Below the pieces are notes generated by a model. That model did not search any database, was not told the origin of the DNA, and was given only the letters and a program-made list of their open reading frames with translations. Position numbers and translations under genes: made by a program. A DNA stretch of 64,000 nucleotides from Oncomelania hupensis (taxonomy: Eukaryota; Mollusca; Gastropoda; Littorinimorpha; Pomatiopsidae), in assembly GCA_036898135.1 (NCBI GenBank), contig CM072526.1, positions 53,858,899 through 53,922,898 on the forward strand, written 5' to 3'. Of the stretch, positions 44,650 to 54,800 are shown one piece after another; within the stretch, counting starts at the first letter, position 1, and each line of letters begins with the position of its first letter.

Positions 44650-45320
44650 CAACAAAAACCCCTTGGGGTCATGAGCAATCTTGCCACTGTAGATTGTTCT
44701 AACCTATAAAGGGAAAAGTGAAAGCCCCAGTTGAAAACCTGTCTTTCCTTTATAGGCAAGACCGATTCACTGCGGCAACAGTTCCCCCCGTTGGAGTGCC
44801 GGGGGTTTCAGTATAAATAGTATCCCCACTTTCTGGAAATTTAGTGCTTTAAATTCCCACTGTCGCTGTCTTCCTCATTTGCTCTTCTTCGCTAGATCAA
44901 TGACCTACCTTTTTTCTTGAAAACTCTTCCTGGACAAGACTCCTTGTTTGTGTAGGAGGTCTGTTGGATCAGCTTGGGAGTGTTGGTCGCTTTCTGCCGG
45001 GTGGTCACTAGGGCTTCCAATGATGTTATTATTTAGCAATGTAGGCATTTTATATGTATGTGTTTTGTTGATAATTTATAATGATGTTTGTATTCTATTT
45101 TGTTTTTGTAACCGGGGGTTCGAGTAGTTGGGGTAAAGCCTCAGCCGTCCCCTGCGTGGGATGTCTTTATTGTAAAGTGACTGGCCGGTGGAGGGCATTC
45201 AATTTTCCCACTAGGGTTGTTTCAGCAGATCTTTTATGCGGATCGGGGGTTGTCCGGTCCTGATTTGGCTCGGAAGAGTCCGCTGGACCTAAAGCAACAA
45301 TCAATCAATCAATCAATCAA
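44650..45320 (+). mobile_element. Jockey-derived non-autonomous element, copy 2
   Basis: Collinear with copy 1 over its length, from CCCTTGGGGTCATGAGCAAT to the terminal CTAAAGCAACAATCAATCAA. Contains CAGTATAAATAGTATCCCC (44809-44827), a possible internal promoter box inherited from the LINE 5' UTR. It lacks about 35 bp present in copy 1 near 9880. Non-coding. Confidence 0.75.
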
Positions 45321-45980
45321 GACAACAAAACAGACATCACCGTCCGAACATTGGAACTAACATCACTTCGGTAAACACGAGTACAACCAACAGACTGATA
45401 TCAAGCAGTCCGGAACGACAGGATTGTTTAGAAGGAAACAAACCACTGTTCATAACGTGTTGCTCCACAAGTAAAGGGTCCAAACTCAATGGCTTTGTTT
45501 TACAGTTGGCGAAAATAAGTTCAACCTAAAATACACATTGATATCACACGGCACAATGATAAAACAGGCTTTTCTTGCCCAAACCAACTACTAAAGTTTG
45601 AATTTTTAATTTAGGGTCTGCCAGGCAGTGATTTCCCCAGTTTAACGGTACACCAATACGCTCCACTAGAAATTTTTAGCACTAGAAAGGTAGCTAGCGT
45701 ATGCTAATTATAGGCACAAAAACTTCGGAATTTATTGATTTAAAAATATCTATCCTTTCAAAAGCGTTGTTTTTGTTGTTGTTGTTTCGTGTTTTTTTTG
45801 CACGATAAGTTTTTGTTTTTACCAATGATTTTAACGGTCCCGTGGAAGGGGCGTGGAAGGGGCGTGGATACTTAAAAAAAAAAAAAAAGAAAATGAAAGA
45901 GAAATGAATGCTTCAATAGCACGTTTAGAATTCCCAAGTTCCCTAAACACTCACAGACAAAACGAAAACCAATCATTGGA
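45321..45980. other. Unassigned intergenic DNA
   Basis: AT-rich, with an A-run at 45874-45887 and duplicated GGAAGGGGCGTGG at 45845-45867. Nothing else recognised. Confidence 0.5.
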
Positions 45981-46245
45981 ATCCTATCCTATCCTATCCA
46001 GTAACTCGAAGGTCTTTGGGGCACCACAGATGATTGTTTAACCAACGTTTTCCATCTTTCTTTGTCCTCAGCAACCCTGATGGTTTCGCTCAGTGTCAAG
46101 CCAGTCCATTCTCGAATGTTGTCCTCCCACTTCTTTTTCGGTCTCCCTCTTTTTCTACCTCCTTGCACTGTGCCTTGCAGGATGGTCTTTGCAAGGCCTG
46201 ATGATCTGGTGAAGTGGGCATATCATCGGAGTTTCCTTTTCTTCA

Positions 46246-46490
46246 CTGTGACGGTGGGTCTATTGTTGCTGGGCTCTGCACAATGGAATGCTATTACCCG
46301 TGGTGGGCGATATAAAATGAGGCCATTTTTACTGTCCATTTTAGCAGTATGATTGCTTTGGTGATTCAGGTCCCTACCCCTCTTTCCCTGGGATGGTTAT
46401 CCCCGTCTGCCATATCGCCAACGGTGGGTGTAGACGTTAAACCTCAATGTTCATTCATGCTGTGTAAAACGGTCCTCTTATCACATTCAC
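46246..46490 (+). mobile_element. SINE-like insertion inside the reverse RTE copy
   Basis: About 245 bp with no similarity to RTE, separating TTCACTGTGA and CACCACTGTGAAC, which look like a target duplication. It ends with GTGGGTGTAGACGTTAAACC followed by TCAATGTTCATTCAT. No A/B boxes could be confirmed. Confidence 0.5.
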
Positions 46491-47063
46491 CACTGTGAAC
46501 AGGTCATCGTGTTGTCCAATGGCTTGTGTGATGGTCTCTCGGACTTCGTCGTTGGTGATGTGCTGGGTATAGAAAATGCCCAGAAGTCTTCTGTAGCACC
46601 TCATCTCCATGCTTTGTATTCTTCGTTGTAGATCTGGTGTGAGGATCCATGTTTCGCAAGCGTATAGGAAGATGGAGATGACAAGGGAGCGCAGCAGTCT
46701 TACCTTGGAATGTAGACTGATGGTCCAGTCTTTTCAAATGGTCTTCAAGCTTGCCAGGGCAGCAGTTGTTTGTGCGATCATGGAGAGGACTTCCTGTCGG
46801 GACCCATTGTCTGATACAATGGCTCCTAAATATTTGAAGCTATGCACTGTGTTGAGGGATTGGCCTTGGACTTTGATGTCCGTGTTGAAACCAATGGTGT
46901 TGTTGGTCATCATTTTAGTCTTCTCTGCACTTATTTCCATTCCATATGCTCTGGACGTGGTGTCAAGCTTTTGTACCAGCTGTTCAAGTTCTTGTTTCTC
47001 TCCAGCCAACCCATCAACGAAGGTTGTAGATTGCTCTACCCTCTAGGCGGACTGTGCCTTCGT

Positions 47064-47182
47064 GATCTGCAAGGGCATCTGACGTGATTCGCTCTAGGAA
47101 GATGTTGAAGAGTGTTGGAGACTCTCTCCAACACTCTTCAACATCTTCCTAGAGCGAATCACGTCAGATGCCCTTGCAGATC
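47064..47182. repeat. Perfect palindrome, 58-bp arms, 3-nt spacer
   Basis: 47064-47121 and 47125-47182 are exact reverse complements (58 of 58) around CTC. Both arms are RTE coding sequence around the LFNIFLERI block. See findings. Confidence 0.97.
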
Positions 47183-48193
47183 CTTGACGCACACCGGTTG
47201 ATGTTCTGAACCAGTTTTCGATGGCGCTGTTATGGAGGACTGCACTGGTAGCCTTGTCATACAGGCTTTTAATGACTTCAATAATTTTAGGGCTGATGTT
47301 GTACACTCTCATGGCTACCCGCAGAGCTGACTGCCTGACTCGGCCGGTCAAATACCTTCTTGAAGTCTACGAACACATGATATAGATGTTGTTGGTTCTG
47401 TAGGTGTTTTTCGCAGTTTATTCTGAGGTTGAAAATCTGTTCAGTGGTACTTCGCCCTGCCCTGAATCCTGCTTATTCTTCAGCTATGATATGTTCAGCT
47501 CGGGGTTTCAATCTGTTGAGTATTATTTTCAGGAGGATCTTGCTGGGATGGGTGATGATGCTGATGGTGCGGTAATTTTCACACTCCTGAAGGTTACTTT
47601 TTTTTTGGAAGAGTGATGACAAGCAACTGGGTCCAAGGTGTAGGCCACTCCACACTCTGCCAGATCTTGTTACAGATAATGGTGAGGGCGTCAATCATTG
47701 CAGCTCCTCCTGCTTGAAGCTGTTCCGCGGGTATGTTGTCCAATCCCGCTGACCTCCCTTTCTTCAGCGATTGCACCGCTGCCTTAACTTCCTTTTGGAG
47801 AATTGGGAGGATCTCTCCTCTTCTCTTTTCTCGGGACATGCTAGAATGCTACCCTCCGCGGGTATGTTGTCTACTCCCACTGACTTCCCTTTCTTCAGCG
47901 ATTGCACTGCTGCCTCAACTTCTCGGAGAATTGAGATGATTTCTACTTTTTCTCTGTTCTCAGCACTTAATAGAACTGACGAATCTCCGTTTGGTGTGTG
48001 GTTGTAAAGGTCAGAGAAGTACTCTGTCCATCTGTCCCAGACTTCTTGTTCTTCTGTAACGCATATGCCAGACTTGCTTTTGATCGTGGAGACCTTAGGC
48101 TGTTTAACACTTGTCAGCCACTTCACAATCTGGAAGGCTTTCTTGCTGTTGTTCTTGTTCAGACTTGTCTCTATTTCCTGGCATTGATCTTAT

Positions 48194-48258
48194 ACTGATC
48201 CTGATTTGGCTGCGAGGAGTCCGCTGTACCTAAAGCACTAAACATGTAATGTATTGTA
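48194..48258 (+). mobile_element. 65-bp 3'-end insertion of the Jockey-related family
   Basis: The terminal block CCTGATTTGGCTGCGAGGAG and CCTAAAGCACTAAACATG with a TGTAATGTATTGTA tail. It is flanked by perfect 11-bp duplications ATTGATCTTAT (48183-48193, 48259-48269) within RTE sequence. Confidence 0.85.
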
Positions 48259-48845
48259 ATTGATCTTATATCCAGTTCTCCTTTGCTGTGCACATGACTT
48301 TTCTGATGTCATTGTTGATTTTTTGGTAGGCATCAGCTCCCTGTGAGGATCTCCGTGGCGACATTTGTCGCAGCTGAGTTGAAAGTGATGGTCATGGTGT
48401 TGAAATCTACTTCACCAGCTCCCGAAATGAGCAGTGGTGCAAATTTCCCTCCAAATGTGACCTGGAATATTTCTGCCACCTCCGGGTCTTGCAGTTTGTC
48501 TAGGTCGAACTTCAGTCTTGTGCACGTTGCTGTGTTTACTCTCTTCAAGTGGAGCCGGAAAGACATCATCACGAGATCGTGGTCACTTCCAATGTCAGCT
48601 AATGGAAAAGTGCGTGTCCTGCCAATGTTGATGCTTGATCTGAATCGTTTGTTTACCATGATATAGTCGATCGAATACAATGTGGCTCGCCTTGGCCCCG
48701 AGCACGTGGTCGTTGAACCTGTAGTAACATGAGGTTCCTCCGTTTTGTCTGGTGACATCTGTGTAGAAGTCTTTCACCCAGTGATGACGTGCTGATATCA
48801 TCTCTGTTAGTCGCCTCTTACGACACGCCGGGAAACGTTGGGTTT

Positions 48846-49129
48846 ATTCTATTCAGTGCCCGAACCCACAGAGCAAAATCATTTGAAGCGTGGTGTAAAT
48901 TTCAACTTCACAACCAGTTAATAAAGAAGATAAAGGAAATTCACTTTGAAAGGGTCCTCCTTGTGCTCTCAGAGATGCAAGTTTCCACAAGCTCTAGATT
49001 CACATAGATTTAATTTTATGTTCCCAAAATTCAATCTTACCACATGTTGAAACAGCATTATGTTCCCACAGCTCTAGGGTTTACATACATATTGCGCTTT
49101 GGAAACATACATAAAGTTGTGTGAACAAG
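48846..49129. other. Unassigned DNA
   Basis: No recognised element; degenerate words of the next minisatellite (AGCTCTAG, ATGTTCCCA) appear towards its right end. Confidence 0.45.
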
Positions 49130-49460
49130 AACTGGGTGAACGTAAAGCTGTGAGCATATATAGTTGTGGGAACAAAGAGCTGTGGGAATTTAGAGCTGTG
49201 TGAATATAGAGATGTCACAATGGAAACACAGAGCTGTGTGGATATAGAGATGTCACAATGGAAACACAGAGCTGTGTGGATATAGAGATGTCACAATGGA
49301 AACACAGAGCTGTGTGGATATAGAGATGTCACAATGGAAACACAGAGCTGTGGGGATATGGAGATGCGGGAACACAGAGCTGTGGGGACATAGAGCTGTG
49401 AGAACATAAGAACTGTGGAAACAAACAGATGTATCGAACAGAGCTTTGGGAACATTAGAC
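49130..49460 (+). repeat. 38-bp minisatellite with degenerate flanks
   Basis: About four close units of GATGTCACAATGGAAACACA-GAGCTGTGTGGATATAGA, period 38 bp (49211 to 49249), flanked by diverged units based on GAGCTGTGGGAACAYA. Confidence 0.88.
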
Positions 49461-50142
49461 TTGCTCCCGGTTAGATCACTGAATTTCCTTCAACATGCAA
49501 AATGTTTGTAACCTGAAGATCATCAACCAGGAAAATCCCCAATAAATAGAAAGCCATTAATACATCACTCGCATGTCTAGAATATCTTGAAGCTAAAGAC
49601 CTCAAATAGTTCTTGCGATGACTTGTCTTAAACGAACAGAATTAAATTTTCTCCAGTCATCTTTCACGATGAATTATTATCCTCACTCCAAACAGTGGGG
49701 GGGGAGGGGGGGGAGGGTGTGTGTGTGTGTGCATGGGGAGGAGAGGGGGAAAGCTGAATTAAATAGATTTCATTGGGTTCTATTTACTTATTTATTTTTG
49801 TAGGGTGCATCATGCTCCGCAAGAGAGAAAGAGGGAGAGAGAGGAAAGAGAGAGAGGATAGAGAGAAAGAGAGAGAGAGAGAAGACACATAAGTACATAC
49901 GCACTCGCCCGCGCGCGCTCGCACTCACTCTCTCTCACACACACGCGTAAAAAGAAAGTAGAGTATAAAGAGTGTGTAAAAATAACGTCCCATGCACTAA
50001 AAAAGCACTCCCGCGCACTTAGAAGTGGGTTCCTGGAAAAAAGTGGGTTCCAAGCAAATGAACCCAGTTGTTACTAGAAAAGACAAGGTCTGAAACCCAT
50101 TTGTGCGTTTTTGTACGTACACACACACACACCCACACACAC
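49461..50142. other. Unassigned DNA flanking the LTR element
   Basis: G-rich and GA-rich patches (49696-49890), CA tracts (50117-50142) into which the LTR retrotransposon inserted. No gene supported. Confidence 0.5.
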
Positions 50143-51560
50143 TGTCACATGCAAAATGACAATGTATTATATTATGTATAAAGTTTGTGGAAATAAACTA
50201 TGTGATATAATAAACCCGTGTTTGTCTGTTTGATAACTGTAGAGTATGGCCTAGCATGTTTTCTTCCGGAGGTTAAGTTTTATCCGTGTAATTCGTGCAA
50301 AATGCAAGTTTTGAAGAAAGTGAGCGATAGATTTCGAAAGCGCAGTAAGAATCGTCACTTCTTTTCCGTCTACTAGAGTAGAAACACGTTGTAACACATT
50401 TGTGGTTTCTCGCTAGCTTAGCGAATATGTTTTTGTGAAAACTGGCGTTTGTTATATTCGTTATTTATGCACAAATAACGAAGCGCTGTTAAAATTATAA
50501 TTATATACTATTTCTGTGGCAGAGATAGGTTTGGTTTACAGCGTGTGCAGTTTTCAGTTGACTAAGCAAAGTGTTATGTAAAACTTCTGGACGTTATTGC
50601 AGTGTCAGGTCAGGAACAGAGTGACAGTTGTGTCAGGACAGAACAGAACAATTTAGAATAAAAGCAGGTCTAGTCTTGTGGAATTATAGTAGGCCTGGAC
50701 TATCTGTGACACATGCATTCATTGGATACACTTTTATATAACAACATAATCTTTTGAGGTGAGAATTTATTATTTTCTTTTATCATTATTGATGCAGACA
50801 GTCGTTTGTTTACCCCAATATTCTTTGCAGGATGACAGCAGTGCTGGATGCAGGGGCGTTTATTACCGTAATAAACGATGCACTGTTTATTTTCTGATGG
50901 TGTGAACCTTGCCTGGTTAGGTAAGGTTATGGGAGTCGGGATACTGTATGGTCTTTCAGCATGTTGCAGATTCTTCTTCTTCCTTTTCCTGGATCCCTTG
51001 ATTGTGGAGATTTCCCGGATCCATAACCGTGGAAGAAGGGGAGGACCATACCACCAACCAACCAGCCGACCACACCACACCACACTACAACCACGCCACC
51101 ATTCTTTCAGCCATCCAACCACCTACCAGTCCACTGCCGATGCCAACCATACTACTACCATCCCACCTCTTTCATCATCTGCATCATCATCCTGTGCTGG
51201 GGCGACCACAGTACTCAGTTAAGTTTTCAACTTCGCTGAAGCCATCGGTATTTCCGATACCCCACCAGATGATGAGAACTGTTAATCTGAGTAAACCCTA
51301 AAGGATTTTGGGGATAACAAACCAAACTTTTATTTCAAGAATATTTCAAGAATATTTCGGGTTTTTTTTGTACAGTTTTGAAACATTTTCGGCAGATTTT
51401 GTGGATCGAGGTCCAGTAGTGTAAATAATAACAACAAAGGGAAATTTTACACCATTGTTTCGAGTTTTCTTTACTTTTCAACTCTACCTTTTATCTAAAC
51501 TTAACTTGTTCTTGGAACGAGACGTAGGAGGGTCACTGCACAAAAACTCTCCACGTGACA
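50143..51560 (+). repeat. 5' LTR
   Basis: 1418 bp, TG...CA ends. Contains AATAAAC/AATAAAAG polyadenylation-like signals (about 50208 and 50656). Comparison by eye with the 3' LTR shows three substitutions (near 50716, 51329 and 51362) and one single-base length difference. A 114-codon frame at 50878-51222 is proline/histidine-rich and not credible as protein. Confidence 0.95.
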
Positions 51561-51564
51561 ATTA

Positions 51565-51582
51565 TGGGGGCTCGTCCGGGAT
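51565..51582 (+). promoter_or_regulatory. Primer-binding site for tRNA-Pro
   Basis: TGGGGGCTCGTCCGGGAT lies four bases after the 5' LTR. These 18 bases are complementary to the 3' end of a tRNA-Pro including CCA, the same primer used by murine-leukaemia-type elements. It would prime minus-strand DNA synthesis. The 4-base gap (ATTA) is within the range seen in gypsy elements. Confidence 0.9.
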
Positions 51583-51854
51583 CAGCACCCGCTGAGATAA
51601 CAAGATAGTTCATTATCCTGGGTATAGGTTAGGAATTACCTTGTGGCTTCACAAAGTTTGTTGTTCTTAAGTTAGATTGTTTGAAGGTAGTGCATGTAAA
51701 TATGTTGATCGTTGTTTTTGTTTTAGAGTAAGAATTTTATATTCATTCATTTGAGTACTTGGATACTTGTTTTCAGGAGTTGCTGTGACGGTCAAGGTTG
51801 CTGACATTATTAATTGTTTAGCGTATGTTCTAGGTTGTTTGACATCTTAGGATA

Positions 51855-54800
51855 GTGTTTTGTTCGATTGTAGTCATGGCCGAAGCCACTACTGACTCTC
51901 CAATTTCCGCACGGTTGCGCAAAACACAGAATGTAGCGTTAAGTTCTCCCGCGGTCCAGAACGCGCGACAGCATGGTAACATAGATGCGAAGTCTAGGTC
52001 GGTTGGCGAGATTTCAGGTTCCGGTTTACCTGATCAAACCGAAGCAGTGGTTTCTCTTGGTCAACGTCTCAATTTGGCTGGACAAGAGTTAGCTGATTTT
52101 GTACGTCACACTTTGGCTGACCAGGCAAAGGCTGCTACAGAAGAGAGGCTAGCCAGGGAGCAAAGGGAGCGTGAAGAGCGTCTTACCCAACGGGAGTGGT
52201 CACTGAAAGAGCAAACTACCAAACAAGAGAGAGACTTGGAGTATAAATTGGAATCTATGAGACTATCTCATGCAGAGAAGATGGCGAAACTGCAGAATGC
52301 CAGTCAACCAGTGGCATCGACGAGTCGCATAGTTGTCGAAAACGCTTCTATTCCAGAGTTTGATGAGTCTAAAGATGATCTCGACGACTACTTGCGACGG
52401 TTCGAGCGTCTTGCCCGTGCACACGAATGGCCTGAAACTACGTGGTCAGTGAAATTGAGTACAGCACTTAAGGGTAAAGCTTTGCAACTCTACAACTCAG
52501 TAGACGAGGATACCGCACTCAACTACCCGAAGTTGAAGAAAGCATTGTTGGAAAGATTTCAGCTTACAGCTAATGTCTACCGTCAGCGATTGCGTAGAGC
52601 AAAGGTGAGAGAAGGCGAAACGTACACACAGTTTATTGCCCGTTTACGTCTTTTTGCCGATCGCTGGGTGGAGATGTCCGGCAAGCGACAGAAGTACGAA
52701 GATCTCATGGAGCTGATGCTTTTGGAACAGTTCATGGAAAGTCTTCCCGCTGAAACGGCGTCGTTTGTTCTGGAACACGAACCCGACACTCTGGCAAGTG
52801 CTGCACACTTCGCGCAAGTACACAAGGAGGCACACCCACAGCGGCACCACAAACAATCGCCGAGGAACGGATCTTACAGGGCTAACACTCAACCTAGGGA
52901 GAATGCCAAGCCAGCGAAGGAAGAGGAAAGAGGTTCGGATCAAGCACGATCAGCTGGGCAGGCAACTACAGCCCGTGTAACCTGTCACTACTGTCACCGC
53001 ACAGGACACTTCAAGAAGGACTGTCCCAAGCGAGCAGCAGCCCAGCAAGGTACGCATGTTATTGTTTCAGGTGCGCAAGCGAACACAGAGGAGGATGGAA
53101 TACCTGAACTGTGTGTTCCATGTTCGCAGAGACATTTCAACCCAAAATGCAAGGTTAGCATCGACGGACACCAAGCTGAAGGGCTACGCGATACAGGAGC
53201 CGATGTGATGGTGGTTAGAGCATCGTTCGTGCCACCATGCGCTTACACCGGTCGTAAAGTGCCAATCACTCTAGCTGAAACTAGTCTGTGCAAGGATCTA
53301 CCGATAGCTCGCATTACGGTGAATACTCCTTGGATCGAGGCTGAGATTGAAGCTGTCGTTATGCAGAATCCGCCCGCAGATCTCATCATTGGCAACAAAG
53401 TTTTGTTGGCTGATAGAACTTTGGTGAGCATTCCAGTCTACCGAGTGCCCAAGCAAGTAGCGGTACTTACCAGGCAACAAGCAGAGCGCCAGCAGCGTCC
53501 ACTGCCGCCGCTTCCAGCAGTAGACACTGGATCGGGAAATATCAAGCCGAAGGACTTGATTGCTCTACAGATGCAGGATCAGTCTCTTGCTAGTCTGAGA
53601 ACCGCCGCTGAGTCAGGACAAGAGAAGAAAGCTGGTAAACAAGGGTTCGCGTCTTACCTATGGACGAAAGGAATTCTCGACAGGAAATTCCGAACTCAAC
53701 AAGACCAGTATCAGCAAGTTGTTCTTCCAAAGAGTCTACGGAGAGGGGTGATGTCAGTGGCACACGATTCAGCGTTTGGGGGTCATCTGGCAACCACGAG
53801 GACACTAGACCGCATATGGCGCCAATTCTATTGGCCAGGCATAGTTGGAGATGTGCGCCGTTTCTGCTCGTCTTGTGATCAGTGTCAGAAGATGTCGCCG
53901 AGAGGCAGGGTCAAGAAGGTTCCTTTGGTACCAATGCCGCTAATCGACGAACCATTCCGACGCGTCGCAGTTGACATCATCGGTCCGATCAAGCCCGCTT
54001 CCGACAATGGCAACAGGTACATTTTGACTATGGTGGACTACGCTACTCGCTATCCAGAGGCGATGCCATTGAAATCCATTGAAGCTACCCGTGTAGCCGA
54101 GGCGTTGTTAGAGCTGTGGTCAAGACTGGGCATTCCAGCGGAAATTCTAACAGATCGCGGAACCCAATTCACAAGCGAGATCATGCGAGAGGTCAGTCGT
54201 CTCTTGGGCATCCGTCAAATGTGTACCACACCGTATCATGCCCAGTGCAATGGTTTGGTGGAAAGATTCAACGGCACACTCAAGTCCATGTTACGCAAGT
54301 TGTGCCAGGAAAAACCAAGTGTTTGGGATCGCTATCTGCCAGCAGTACTGTTCGCGTACAGAGTGTCACCTCAAGAGAGCACAGGTTTTGCACCGTTCGA
54401 ACTGCTATACGGACGTCGAGTTCGGGGTCCTATGGCTATTCTTCGTCAGAGTTGGACAGATGAGCAGGCACCTGAAGAAATCCAAACCACCGCAACGTAC
54501 ATCGTGGAACTTAGAAACAGGATCAAAGAAACCTGCGAACTTGCCCAGCAAAATCTCAAGAAGTCTTCGGAAAGATATGCGAAAGAGTTCGACAAGAAGG
54601 CCGCACCGCGTACATTCAAGTCTGGAGACAAGGTGCTTCTGCTACTTCCGCAGCAGCATAACAAACTGCAGCTGCAGTGGCAAGGTCCGTACAAGGTCAT
54701 CGAACGCGTCGGGGACTGGCGAGGTTCACCTGACTACAAGATCCAAGTCAAGGGGAAAGTCCGGATGTACCACGCGAATCTCTTGCGACGATACATCGAA

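Larger units (their letters stand above)
45981..48845 (-). pseudogene. RTE-type LINE, rearranged reverse copy with 5' end
   Basis: Reverse copy: the tail CCTATCCTATCCTATCC is at 45983-45999 and the C-terminal, polymerase and endonuclease coding parts follow up to 48758, then a 5' region (GTCGCCTCTTACGACACGCC at 48811-48830). The element is damaged by a SINE-like insertion (46246-46490), a perfect 58-bp palindrome (47064-47182), a duplicated segment (47700-47945), a 65-bp insertion (48194-48258) and an internal deletion of about 850 bp near 48671 that removes most of the endonuclease. It preserves 5' sequence that the uninterrupted copy at 27130 lacks, including a frame reading TDVTRQNGGTSCYYRFNDHV. 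Confidence 0.85.

Noticed and set aside
50878..51222. 114-codon frame in the 5' LTR, repeated at 57165-57509
   Set aside because: It is present twice only because the LTRs are copies. Composition is low complexity (Pro, His, Thr) without motifs, and a minus frame of similar length overlaps it.
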